Assembly (NCBI RefSeq): GCF_040566555.1
Contig: NZ_JBEWYP010000002.1
Span: forward strand, 533,068 to 597,067
Source of the DNA: Sediminicola sp040566555
Lineage (GTDB): Bacteria; Bacteroidota; Bacteroidia; Flavobacteriales; Flavobacteriaceae
Length of the DNA: 64,000 bases
Direction of reading: 5' to 3'
Shown: in pieces, positions 44,810-53,200 of the stretch
How the letters are laid out: each line of letters starts with the position of its first letter
Numbering within the stretch: the stretch's first letter is position 1
Notes under the pieces: generated by a model
What the model was told of the DNA's origin: nothing
The model's database searches: none
Seen by the model: the letters and a program-made list of their open reading frames with translations, nothing else
Position numbers and translations under genes: made by a program

Positions 44810-45484
44810 TTACTGTGTGTAGGACGCTTTAAGAATTTTCAAATCTTCTAAAAGTTTTTCTATCTCCTCCTTTTTGGTGCCGTCATAAAAACCTCTTATT
44901 CGTCTTTCCTTGTCCACCAGGATAAAATTTTCGGTATGGATCATGTCGTATGGACCGCCATCCCCATCAGTTTTAACTGCCAGATAGGATTTTCTAGCGA
45001 GGTTATAAATTTCCTTTTTGTCACCGGTCACCAGATTCCATTTTGTGTCGTTCACCCCCTTTTCCAAAGCGTATTTTTTTAGTTGGGGAACGGAATCAAT
45101 CACAGGGGTTACCGAGTGGGAGAGTAAAAGTACATCTGAATCATCGATGACCTTTTCTTGGATCTCTGCCATGTTTTTGGTCATTATTGGGCAAATGGTA
45201 GGGCAGGTGGTAAAGAAGAAATCAGCAATATATATTTTGTCCTTGTAATTATCTTGGGTAATGGTTTTACCATTTTGGTTGGTCAAGGAGAAATCTGCTA
45301 TGGTATGGTATTTTTTTACATGCTGTAGTGTGCTGTCCACCAATTCGCCATTTACCATGGAGGGTTGATAAACTGGAAGGTTCTCCTGGGGTTGGAGGGC
45401 ATTATAGAATAAATAAATGATGATGGCCGAAAGTACCAGCATCACCATAAAAAAAAGCCTGTACTTAGCGAAAAAGGAACGCAT
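44810..45484 (-). CDS. SCO1/SenC-family copper-binding protein
   Basis: 224 residues with a membrane anchor at residues about 10-30 and a thioredoxin-fold domain. Copper ligands are C94-x-x-x-C98 (TTCPTICPIM) plus a distal histidine (YDMIHTENF). SCO proteins deliver copper to the Cu-A site of cytochrome c oxidase or act as thiol reductases. A full promoter match lies close upstream, giving a very short leader. No oxidase genes are in the window. Confidence 0.9.
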   Translation of the reverse strand: MRSFFAKYRLFFMVMLVLSAIIIYLFYNALQPQENLPVYQPSMVNGELVDSTLQHVKKYHTIADFSLTNQNGKTITQDNYKDKIYIADFFFTTCPTICPIMTKNMAEIQEKVIDDSDVLLLSHSVTPVIDSVPQLKKYALEKGVNDTKWNLVTGDKKEIYNLARKSYLAVKTDGDGGPYDMIHTENFILVDKERRIRGFYDGTKKEEIEKLLEDLKILKASYTQ

Positions 45485-45494
45485 GTTTTTTTTT

Positions 45495-45526
45495 CAAAGG
45501 TACGGTAGTTACAAAAATCAGTCAAA
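45495..45526 (-). promoter_or_regulatory. Promoter of the SCO gene
   Basis: Minus strand: TTTG (45526-45523), 20-bp spacer, TACCTTTG (45502-45495). It ends 10 bp before the start codon, so the mRNA is nearly leaderless. Confidence 0.55.
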
Positions 45527-45609
45527 GAATTGAATCCCCTTTCGTGCTAAATCTTTCTTAAAATAAAAAATGGTCAAAATTGTTTCTTTTTTTAGACCCC
45601 CTAAAAGTG

Positions 45610-45617
45610 TATTTTTG
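45610..45617 (+). promoter_or_regulatory. Promoter -7 element for rseP
   Basis: TATTTTTG matches TAnnTTTG, 26 bp upstream of the rseP ATG. Confidence 0.4.
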
Positions 45618-45643
45618 TGCGTTTTAATTTTAGATAAATATAG

Positions 45644-46999
45644 ATGAGTCCAATATTGGTTCAAACCATACAGTTTTTTTTAAGTCTTTCCTTGTTGATC
45701 GTCCTACACGAAATGGGGCATTTTATTCCAGCGAAATTATTTAAGACCAAGGTGGAGAAATTCTACCTCTTTTTCGATATCAAATTTTCACTCTTTAAAA
45801 AGAAAATAGGAGGAACCGAGTACGGTATCGGTTGGTTGCCTTTGGGTGGCTACGTGAAGATTGCCGGAATGATCGATGAGAGCATGGACACCGAGGCTAT
45901 GAAAGAGGAGCCGAAACCGTGGGAGTTCAGAAGCAAGCCAGCTTGGCAGCGATTAATTATTATGCTCGGTGGTGTGACTGTCAACTTTTTATTGGCTGTG
46001 GTCATTTATATCGGTATGGCCTATTCCTATGGAGACCAGTATATTCCTATGGAAAGTCTGGAAGGTGGTATTTTTGTGAGGGAAAAGGTAATAGGTGATA
46101 AATTAGGGGTACAAACGGGAGATAAAATCGTTGCGGTAGACGGTGAAAAAGTAGACAATTTTGATGATTTGTTCTTGGAAATTGTCAACGGGAACAGTAT
46201 TACCATCGATAGGGATGGAGAAGTTTTTGAACAAGCGATCCCAGTAGATTTTATCGCGACCCTAATCGAGGATGAGGAAAAAGCTAGATTTATTGGGATC
46301 AGGCATCCTTTTATTATTAAAGAAATATCCAAGGATTCTCATAATAAAGGAGTAGATCTAAAGGAAAGAGATAGGGTGATTGCCATTGGAGGTGATGAGA
46401 TTGCTTATTTTGATCAGGCTGAACCTTTGTTGGAAAAATATGCAGGACAAAATATTGACCTTAAAGTCGCAAGTAGTGATGGTACTCTTAAAAATGTAAA
46501 TGTAAAGGTATCCCAGGATGGGAAACTGGGGGTTGCAGTGGGAGTCTTGACTATGCAAGAATATTCTGATATGGGAGTTTTTAAGATCGAAACCCAAAAG
46601 TATACCTTTTTGGAAGCGATTCCTGCAGGAATAGACAAAGGAGTGACAACACTGACCGGGTATGTAAAGCAATTGAAAAAAATATTTAATCCTGAAACAG
46701 GAGCTTATAAAGGCGTCGGTGGTTTTGCAGCCATCGGTAGTATGTTCCCTGATACTTGGAACTGGGAGATCTTTTGGGGGACTACGGCTCTTATATCCAT
46801 CATTCTGGCCTTTATGAACATTTTGCCCATCCCAGCATTGGACGGTGGTCACGTGATGTTCCTATTGTACGAAATGATTTCTGGAAGAAAGCCAAGTGAT
46901 AAGTTTTTAGAATACGCCCAGATGGTCGGATTCTTCTTATTGATAGGGTTATTGCTGTTCGCAAATGGCAATGATATCTACAAATGGCTTTTTAAATAA
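45644..46999 (+). CDS. rseP: RseP-family site-2 intramembrane protease
   Basis: Zinc metalloprotease cleaving membrane segments in regulated intramembrane proteolysis (anti-sigma factors in the family). H22-E23-M24-G25-H26 is the zinc/catalytic motif in the first helix; the third ligand lies in NILPIPALDGGHV near residue 400. Two PDZ domains lie between (about 130-215 and 215-300). At 451 residues it is full length. The gene stands alone before tRNA-Asn, without an obvious terminator. Confidence 0.94.
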   Translation: MSPILVQTIQFFLSLSLLIVLHEMGHFIPAKLFKTKVEKFYLFFDIKFSLFKKKIGGTEYGIGWLPLGGYVKIAGMIDESMDTEAMKEEPKPWEFRSKPAWQRLIIMLGGVTVNFLLAVVIYIGMAYSYGDQYIPMESLEGGIFVREKVIGDKLGVQTGDKIVAVDGEKVDNFDDLFLEIVNGNSITIDRDGEVFEQAIPVDFIATLIEDEEKARFIGIRHPFIIKEISKDSHNKGVDLKERDRVIAIGGDEIAYFDQAEPLLEKYAGQNIDLKVASSDGTLKNVNVKVSQDGKLGVAVGVLTMQEYSDMGVFKIETQKYTFLEAIPAGIDKGVTTLTGYVKQLKKIFNPETGAYKGVGGFAAIGSMFPDTWNWEIFWGTTALISIILAFMNILPIPALDGGHVMFLLYEMISGRKPSDKFLEYAQMVGFFLLIGLLLFANGNDIYKWLFK

Positions 47000-47017
47000 A
47001 AAAACCCTATTTATTTG

Positions 47018-47048
47018 TTTGGTACATTTGAAAAAACATATATATTTG
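47018..47048 (+). promoter_or_regulatory. Promoter of tRNA-Asn
   Basis: TTTG (47018-47021), 19-bp spacer, TATATTTG (47041-47048): an ideal Bacteroidota promoter. A small leader hairpin CCTAA/TTAGG (47055-47072) lies between it and the tRNA. Confidence 0.75.
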
Positions 47049-47080
47049 CACCCGCCTAAGCAATAGTTTAGGTGTGAAAC

Positions 47081-47154
47081 TCCTCCTTAGCTCAGTTGGT
47101 TAGAGCATCTGACTGTTAATCAGAGGGTCCTTGGTTCGAGCCCAAGAGGGGGAG
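47081..47154 (+). tRNA. tRNA-Asn (anticodon GTT)
   Basis: 74 nt folding into a complete cloverleaf: acceptor TCCTCCT/AGGGGGA (one G-U pair), D-arm with AGCTCAGTTGGTTAGAGC, anticodon stem TCTGA/TCAGA with loop CTGTTAA (GTT at 47115-47117), and T-arm CTTGG-TTCGAGC-CCAAG. The discriminator is G, and CCA is not encoded. It is followed by a terminator that starts the 46-bp repeat. Confidence 0.96.
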
Positions 47155-47162
47155 CAAAATAC

Positions 47163-47208
47163 AGAGCTGCACGCAAGTGCGGCTCTTTTTTGTTGGTACC
47201 TGTCCCAA
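47163..47208 (+). repeat. Direct repeat copy A (tRNA-Asn terminator plus tail)
   Basis: 46 bp. The first 29 bp form the tRNA terminator (stem AGAGCTGCAC / GTGCGGCTCT, then T6); the tail GTTGGTACCTGTCCCAA follows. It is identical at 43 of 46 positions to copy B at 51708-51753, with all three differences in the hairpin loop region. Confidence 0.85.
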
Positions 47209-47301
47209 AATTAATCTTCAGAAACAGGATGGAAGGGTTGTTCCAATAAACTGTCCAGAAACCAAAGACAAACTTAAGAGGTAGTAGGAAGTGTTAGTGT
47301 C

Positions 47302-48030
47302 TTAATTAGTCTTTTGCTTAAAGCTATATAAATAAGGTGCTTTGTTCGCTGCTCCGGTGAATTTCTTTTCCTGACGATCAAGAATATCAAGGTCTAGCAT
47401 TTTTTTTTGAAAATTACTTCTGCGAAAGGACTTGTCATAGACTGTCTCATATAAGTGTTGGAGTTCTTTCATTGTAAATTTTTCAGAAAGAACGTTAAAG
47501 CCTAAGAGTTTGCTATCTAAATTTAGGCACATCGCATCCAGTGCTTTGCCAACCTGTTTACGATGATCCAAAATCATATTGGGCAAATTCTTAATATCGC
47601 ACCAATCAATAGATTGATCTATATCAGTCAATTTTGGAACTACTTTATTAATATCCACCAGAGTATAGTAGCCAATTGATATAAAGCGCTGGCTTAGCCA
47701 TTCGAAAGTGTAATCTTTCAACTTAAGAGCGGAAAATTTATCTTCGTTCGTCGCACGTAATGTATTTAATAGGTCCAGATTGTTTCGTGGAACTTCTCCA
47801 AAAACACCATATTGCTCTAGGAAGATATCCTTTATTCCAGTTCTATCTTCTAAAATTCTTTGTGCTGCCTTATCTATGCCCTCTTCTTGTAATATGAAAC
47901 CACCAGGTAATGCCCAAAAGTCCCCTTCAAAGTCGAGCTTGGGGACCAATACCTTGAGTTGATTATGCGTATAGCCAAATACGACGCAATCAATAGAAAG
48001 CTGATCAATATATTTTTTATTGGTGTTCAA
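47302..48030 (-). CDS. NrtR-like Nudix-domain transcriptional regulator
   Basis: 242 residues: N-terminal Nudix fold (about 10-150; FWALPGGFILQEEGIDKAAQRILEDRTGI in place of the catalytic box) and a C-terminal winged helix (about 160-235, MKELQHLYETVYDKSFRRSNFQKKMLDLDIL). The Nudix box reads ILEDRTG instead of REUxEExG, so the glutamate-rich catalytic set is broken and the domain is likely a ligand sensor. Bacteroidota relatives control sugar catabolism (AraR-type). It is divergent from the ThuA/sugar dehydrogenase gene with a palindrome between them, so it probably regulates that gene. Confidence 0.88.
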   Translation of the reverse strand: MNTNKKYIDQLSIDCVVFGYTHNQLKVLVPKLDFEGDFWALPGGFILQEEGIDKAAQRILEDRTGIKDIFLEQYGVFGEVPRNNLDLLNTLRATNEDKFSALKLKDYTFEWLSQRFISIGYYTLVDINKVVPKLTDIDQSIDWCDIKNLPNMILDHRKQVGKALDAMCLNLDSKLLGFNVLSEKFTMKELQHLYETVYDKSFRRSNFQKKMLDLDILDRQEKKFTGAANKAPYLYSFKQKTN

Positions 48031-48119
48031 GATGATGTTTATTTAAATACAACAAGGTATTAATTAGTAAAGGTTAATGTTCTAATCATTATAATCATGA
48101 CCCTGCATTGATTTTATAA

Positions 48120-48127
48120 CAAAACTA
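48120..48127 (-). promoter_or_regulatory. Promoter -7 element for the NrtR-like regulator
   Basis: TAGTTTTG on the minus strand matches TAnnTTTG, giving a leader of about 80 nt. Confidence 0.4.
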
Positions 48128-48142
48128 AGAAATATTCTTTAA

Positions 48143-48159
48143 TGTCTTTTTAATAGACA
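48143..48159. promoter_or_regulatory. Candidate operator of the NrtR-like regulator
   Basis: Interrupted palindrome TGTCTTTTTAATAGACA (TGTCT-N7-AGACA). It sits between two divergent -7 elements, in the -33 region of both. Confidence 0.4.
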
Positions 48160-48174
48160 ATAAAGTATATTTTA

Positions 48175-48182
48175 TATATTTG
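48175..48182 (+). promoter_or_regulatory. Promoter -7 element for the ThuA/sugar dehydrogenase gene
   Basis: TATATTTG matches TAnnTTTG, 22 bp upstream of the ATG at 48205. Confidence 0.45.
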
Positions 48183-48204
48183 GTTTATCTCTAAACTATT
48201 ACTC

Positions 48205-51200
48205 ATGAAATCCAATGTCATTCTTACCAGTTGTATTGCCCTTATTTTTTGTTTTAATGCATGTACTGAAAAGCAGAAAGCAACATTGCTGGTTTTTAGT
48301 AAAACTGACGGATTTCGTCATGAATCCATTAATGCTGGTAAAGATGCCTTGTTGAAGATGTCCAAAGAAAAAGATTTTAATGTGACCTTTTCTGAAGATG
48401 CCGCTCTGTTCAATGATAACGAATTAAAACAATACGGTGCAGTGGTATTTTTGAATACTACAGGGGATATCTTGAATGATGAACAACAGAATTCCTTTGA
48501 GCGATACATACAGGCCGGAGGTGGTTATGTAGGGATCCATTCTGCAACGGATACCGAATATTCATGGCCTTGGTATGGAGAATTGGCCGGGGCCTATTTT
48601 CAGGATCATCCTTCGGATCCCAGCAATGTTCAGAAAGGCAAGTTCACTGTAACTAAAAAAGACCATTGGGCAACCAAAGGTATGCCTGATGAATTTGAAC
48701 GAGAGGATGAATTTTATAGTTTTAAAAATATTTCGCCCAAAATAAATGTGGTTTTGACCATTGATGACAAAAGCTATATTGGCGGAAGTAATCCAGATTA
48801 CCATCCCATGAGCTGGTATCAGGAATATGATGGGGGTCGTTCTTTTTATACGGCTATGGGCCATACGGATGAAACATACTCGGAGCCACTTTTCTTAAAT
48901 CATCTTTGGGCCGGGATTCATTACGCCATTGGGGGAGACACCCCAAAACCTTTGGATTATGCCATGGCAAAGCCAGAGGAAAACCGATTTACTAAGGTTG
49001 TTTTAGCTGATAAATTGGATGAGCCCATTGAATTGTCAGTACTAGATGACAATAGGATATTGTTCATTCAGCGAAAAGGGGAGGTTAGGATATTCAACTT
49101 AAAAACCAATGAGCTAAAAACAATTGCTACAATTCCCGTAAGTACCAAATATGTCAATAAAGAGGGCAAGGAATCAATGGGAGAAGATGGCCTTTTGGGA
49201 TTAAATAAGGACCCGAATTTCTCTGAAAACCATTGGATATATCTATATTATTCACATATAGAAGAATCAGCAAATGTCCTTTCAAGATTTGAATTGAAAG
49301 GAGATGAATTGTTGATGGAATCTGAAAAAGTACTATTAAAAATTCCCACCCAAAGGGAGGAATGTTGCCATACAGGGGGATCCATAGCATGGGATAAGGA
49401 AGGAAATCTGTATTTATCAACTGGGGACAACACTAATCCCCATGGCTCAGATGGATACAGTCCAAGCGATGAGCGCGAAGGGAGAAGTCCATGGGATGCC
49501 CAAAAGTCTTCTGCGAATACCAACGATCTTCGAGGCAAGATAATTAGAATCAAACCAAATCCTGACGGCACCTATACCATCCCGGAAGGGAATCTATTTC
49601 CACAGGGAACACCCAAAACACGTCCTGAAATTTATACAATGGGGCATCGGAACCCGTATCGTATTTCTGTAGATCAGCATACTGGTTTTGTATACTGGGG
49701 AGAAGTGGGTCCTGATGCATCCAAGCCAGATTCACTTAGAGGACCTGCGGGTCATGACGAATTGGGACAAGCCAGAAAAGCGGGCAATTATGGATGGCCT
49801 CATTTTGTAGGGGATAATAAGGCCTATAACAAATATGATTTTCAGAACAACAAATCCTTGGCCAAATGGGACGTCAATACTCCTATGAATACCTCGCCAA
49901 ACAATACAGGTTTGGAGCAATTACCGGCCGCGCAAAAAGCTTTCGTATGGTATCCGTATGGGGAATCCACAGAGTTTCCATTGGTTGGTAGTGGCGGTAG
50001 AAATGCTATGGCCGGTCCTGTTTTTTATTCAGAGGATTTTAAAAACGCTGAAAGGGCATTCCCCAAGTATTACGATGGCAAATTCTTCGCTTACGAATGG
50101 ATGCGTGGTTGGATAATGTCTATAACGATGGACAAGGAAGGTAATCTGGCCTCTATGGAACGTTTCATGCCAAATTATAGATTTAGCAACCCTATGGATA
50201 TGGAATTTGCTTCCAATGGAGATTTGTACATGTTGGAATATGGGTCGGGTTGGTTTACGGCCAATGATGATGCCCGTTTAATTAGGATTGAATACAACGG
50301 AGGCAATCGCAAACCGCAGATTCAAATGGCCGCCAATAAAATGGGTGGGGCCGTACCGTTTAATTTAAAGCTAAGTGCAGCAGGAACGGTTGATGCCGAT
50401 TTTGATGAATTGAATTATACATGGGAAATTATCTCAAACAAAAACTTCAAAAAAACTTTAAAAGGCCCGGATACAAACCTTACCCTTGGTGACATTGGTG
50501 TTTATAAAGTTTTACTGACTGTAGATGACGGCCACGGAGGAATAAATACTCAGGCTATGGAAGTTGTAGCCGGTAACGAACCACCAGTACTTACTTTGGA
50601 AATGCCTAAAAACAATAAGAGCTTCTATGTGCCAAATGCTTCTTTGGACTATACAATTAAAGTGTTCGACAAGGAAGATGGAAGTCTTGATAAGGGCATT
50701 GATTCGGAGGAAGTAGCCGTCAATATTGATTATTTGGCGGAAGGATATGATAAAATTGAAATAGCACAGGGACATAGAAGTGCAGACGAGTCAACACAGC
50801 ATGCCGCGGGTAAAAAAGCAATGGATGCAAGTGACTGTATGGCCTGCCATAAGTCAAAAGAAAAGTCAATTGGGCCTTCTTATTTTGAGGTTGCGAAAAA
50901 GTATAAGGACGAGCCAAAGGCATTGGAATACCTTAGTAAAAAGATAATATCTGGCGGCGGAGGTGTTTGGGGAGAAATGGCTATGGCAGCACACCCCCAA
51001 TTATCTGCCAAGGAAGCATCTGATATTGCACAATATATTTTGAGCATGGCGGACCAAAAACCTAAAGAGAAAACCCTGCCCACCAAAGGAGCGTTTGTGG
51101 CAAAAGTACCGGACAATGATCTAGGGAACGGGGTGTATATCGTTAGGGCTGCTTATTCCGATAAGGGCGCCAACGGCATGCCTTCGTTACAAGCTGAAAA

Positions 51201-51645
51201 GTCTTTCGTACTTAGATCTGCCAAAGTGGATGTACATGGTTTTGATGCCTATGTTGATGTTAATAAAATGTCATTTGGAGGTAATAATTTGGCTATTCCC
51301 GCAAAATCCGATGCCTATATGGTACTTGACCAGATAGATTTGAACGGCATTTCATCCATACAGTTTGCAGCGGCGGCACCAATAGCCCAGTTAAATGCAG
51401 CTGGGGGCAAAATTGAAGTACGTTTAGGAAATCCAGAGGGTACCTTACTAGGCGAAACCAATTTCATAAAAGCTTCCGACGCAATGGGATTTGCGCCTAG
51501 CATACTTAACTCCCCTATAGCCTTAAAAGGTGATTATGATGGAAAGCCCCAAGATCTATATCTGGTTTTTGTAAATAAGAATGCAGGGGAGGGTCAGTCA
51601 CTCATGGTAGTGATGGGTATTGAAATTAAAATGAATAATAATTAA
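48205..51645 (+). CDS. ThuA / PQQ-type sugar dehydrogenase / PKD / cytochrome c fusion lipoprotein
   Basis: 1146 residues, exported as a lipoprotein (CFNACTEK, C20). In order: ThuA-like glutamine-amidotransferase-fold domain (about 25-245; GGGYVGIHSATDTEY), a soluble glucose/sorbosone-dehydrogenase-like six-bladed propeller expected to bind PQQ (about 265-695; GEDGLLGLNKDP, ECCHTGGSIAWD, GHRNPYRISVD), a PKD domain (about 710-800), a c-type cytochrome with C878-M-A-C881-H882 and a distal Met-rich stretch (GEMAMAAHP), and a CBM6-like beta-sandwich (about 980-1146). This implies oxidation of a sugar at the cell surface with electrons passed to the built-in heme. The exact sugar is unknown. Flanked by the 46-bp direct repeats. 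Confidence 0.9.
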   Translation: MKSNVILTSCIALIFCFNACTEKQKATLLVFSKTDGFRHESINAGKDALLKMSKEKDFNVTFSEDAALFNDNELKQYGAVVFLNTTGDILNDEQQNSFERYIQAGGGYVGIHSATDTEYSWPWYGELAGAYFQDHPSDPSNVQKGKFTVTKKDHWATKGMPDEFEREDEFYSFKNISPKINVVLTIDDKSYIGGSNPDYHPMSWYQEYDGGRSFYTAMGHTDETYSEPLFLNHLWAGIHYAIGGDTPKPLDYAMAKPEENRFTKVVLADKLDEPIELSVLDDNRILFIQRKGEVRIFNLKTNELKTIATIPVSTKYVNKEGKESMGEDGLLGLNKDPNFSENHWIYLYYSHIEESANVLSRFELKGDELLMESEKVLLKIPTQREECCHTGGSIAWDKEGNLYLSTGDNTNPHGSDGYSPSDEREGRSPWDAQKSSANTNDLRGKIIRIKPNPDGTYTIPEGNLFPQGTPKTRPEIYTMGHRNPYRISVDQHTGFVYWGEVGPDASKPDSLRGPAGHDELGQARKAGNYGWPHFVGDNKAYNKYDFQNNKSLAKWDVNTPMNTSPNNTGLEQLPAAQKAFVWYPYGESTEFPLVGSGGRNAMAGPVFYSEDFKNAERAFPKYYDGKFFAYEWMRGWIMSITMDKEGNLASMERFMPNYRFSNPMDMEFASNGDLYMLEYGSGWFTANDDARLIRIEYNGGNRKPQIQMAANKMGGAVPFNLKLSAAGTVDADFDELNYTWEIISNKNFKKTLKGPDTNLTLGDIGVYKVLLTVDDGHGGINTQAMEVVAGNEPPVLTLEMPKNNKSFYVPNASLDYTIKVFDKEDGSLDKGIDSEEVAVNIDYLAEGYDKIEIAQGHRSADESTQHAAGKKAMDASDCMACHKSKEKSIGPSYFEVAKKYKDEPKALEYLSKKIISGGGGVWGEMAMAAHPQLSAKEASDIAQYILSMADQKPKEKTLPTKGAFVAKVPDNDLGNGVYIVRAAYSDKGANGMPSLQAEKSFVLRSAKVDVHGFDAYVDVNKMSFGGNNLAIPAKSDAYMVLDQIDLNGISSIQFAAAAPIAQLNAAGGKIEVRLGNPEGTLLGETNFIKASDAMGFAPSILNSPIALKGDYDGKPQDLYLVFVNKNAGEGQSLMVVMGIEIKMNNN

Positions 51646-51707
51646 CTGGGATACCTCTTACATCTTTAGGTGAGACCTATATAAGATACCCAAATGGGAA
51701 GAAAAAA

Positions 51708-51753
51708 AGAGCTGCACAGAATTGCGGCTCTTTTTTGTTGGTACCTGTCCCAA
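51708..51753 (+). repeat. Direct repeat copy B
   Basis: 46 bp, matching copy A (47163-47208) at 43 of 46 positions, including the hairpin stem, T run and the tail GTTGGTACCTGTCCCAA. No tRNA sequence precedes this copy. Here it also serves as a terminator for the sugar dehydrogenase gene. Confidence 0.85.
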
Positions 51754-51795
51754 TATTATTTTTAGACCTTAAGGGACTACAAAAGCTTATTGATA

Positions 51796-53001
51796 TCACC
51801 TTCCAAACCTATAATATTCGGCCAAAGGATGAGCCTGATTTTTCAACATTGAAGAAATGATATCCATTCCGATTACGGAAAATGTAATTCCGTTTCCACC
51901 AAACCCCAATATAAAATACGTGCTTTCAAAATCCTTGTGCTTGCCTATATATGGCAGACCGTCCTTGGTCTCCCCAAAAGTCCCCGCCCAAGCGAAGTCG
52001 TTTACAAAATCATAGTCCGGTAGGACCTTCTTTAGGTATTTCTCTAGTTTATCGGCCTTTTTCCCAACATTGGCATTTCTTTTATCGGGATCTACGTAAT
52101 CCTCGTCCTCTCCACCAATCAACAACCGGTTGTCATCGGTGGTTCGCATGTAGATATAGGGCTCGGCAGTGTTCCAGAATAAGGTATCTTCCAACTTCGA
52201 CTGATCGTCCTCCAAACGTTCCCCTACCATGGCAAAAGTAGAGAGAAGGGTCACGAATTTTTCCTTGATTAACTCAGTGCTTTCAAATCCATTACAGTAG
52301 ATGAGTTTTTTGGCGTGGATGGTATGGCCGTTCTCGACCCTGACCGTAACGCCATTTCTCTTATATTCCACCTTATCTATATTCGTCTTGTCGAATATTA
52401 AAAGCCCTTTTTCATGATTATAGGCTAGAATATCGTGGGCCAAACGAAAGGCATCAATACTTCCACCTTGAGCGGAGAGTATACCGCCATGGGTTTCCTG
52501 CAGGCCATACCGTTTCTCGATTTCCTTTGGTTCGAGCCAAGTCACGGGAAACCCATTTTCCTTCCTTGTGTCAAATTCTTTTTTCAGGTCGGCAACATCT
52601 TTTTTATAGGCCGCAAAATACAGGGAATTTTTTTTTGTATAACCGCACCCAGACTTTACCTGTTTGGATACCTTCCCAAGAGTATCTATGGAATCGGAGC
52701 ACGCCCGATAGTTTGCTACAGCCCCTTCCTCTCCAATCTTTTTCATCAACTCAAACAAAGGCACGTCAATTTCATACTGAAGCATGGAGGTAGTGGCCGA
52801 AGTACTGCCATGGGCAATTTCGCGTTTGTCAATTAAAACTGTCTTATAGCCATCTTCCATGCATTGATGTGCGATAAGGCAACCGGTAATTCCTCCGCCT
52901 ATAATTAGAATTTCTGTTTCCACATCCTGACGCAATGAAGGATAGGAATTTAGTATCCCGTTTTTTTCCAACCAAAAGGGCTCGCTAGATCGTAATCGCA
53001 T
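51796..53001 (-). CDS. FAD-dependent oxidoreductase (DAO family)
   Basis: 401 residues from ATG 53001; the frame runs 25 codons further upstream, but that segment looks like noncoding sequence. The N-terminal dinucleotide-binding motif EILIIGGGITGCLIAHQ and the downstream DKREIAHGSTSATTSMLQYE are typical of glycine/D-amino-acid oxidase relatives; the C-terminal YFILGFGGNGITFSVIG closes the FAD site. Substrate unknown, probably an amine or amino acid. No partner genes adjoin. Confidence 0.85.
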   Translation of the reverse strand: MRLRSSEPFWLEKNGILNSYPSLRQDVETEILIIGGGITGCLIAHQCMEDGYKTVLIDKREIAHGSTSATTSMLQYEIDVPLFELMKKIGEEGAVANYRACSDSIDTLGKVSKQVKSGCGYTKKNSLYFAAYKKDVADLKKEFDTRKENGFPVTWLEPKEIEKRYGLQETHGGILSAQGGSIDAFRLAHDILAYNHEKGLLIFDKTNIDKVEYKRNGVTVRVENGHTIHAKKLIYCNGFESTELIKEKFVTLLSTFAMVGERLEDDQSKLEDTLFWNTAEPYIYMRTTDDNRLLIGGEDEDYVDPDKRNANVGKKADKLEKYLKKVLPDYDFVNDFAWAGTFGETKDGLPYIGKHKDFESTYFILGFGGNGITFSVIGMDIISSMLKNQAHPLAEYYRFGR

Positions 53002-53200
53002 ATTGGTAATTTTTAAAAACAGACTAAAATTATAGCAATAATCTATACGTTTTTTGTCGATACTCTTTAGGGTCATTTTTAAACTTTTTAGGAGTATTAA
53101 TAAGTAGTCATTTTTATCGTTGATTTCAGGATTAGCATAGTTTTATATCGTTTTTCAATTTGATACCAAATTTGTTCAATTCACTTAATATCAGTGTAAT

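Noticed and set aside
47163..51753. A classical integrative element with integrase at tRNA-Asn
   Set aside because: No integrase, recombinase or transposase gene lies between the repeats, and the repeat starts 8 bp after the tRNA rather than inside its 3' end.
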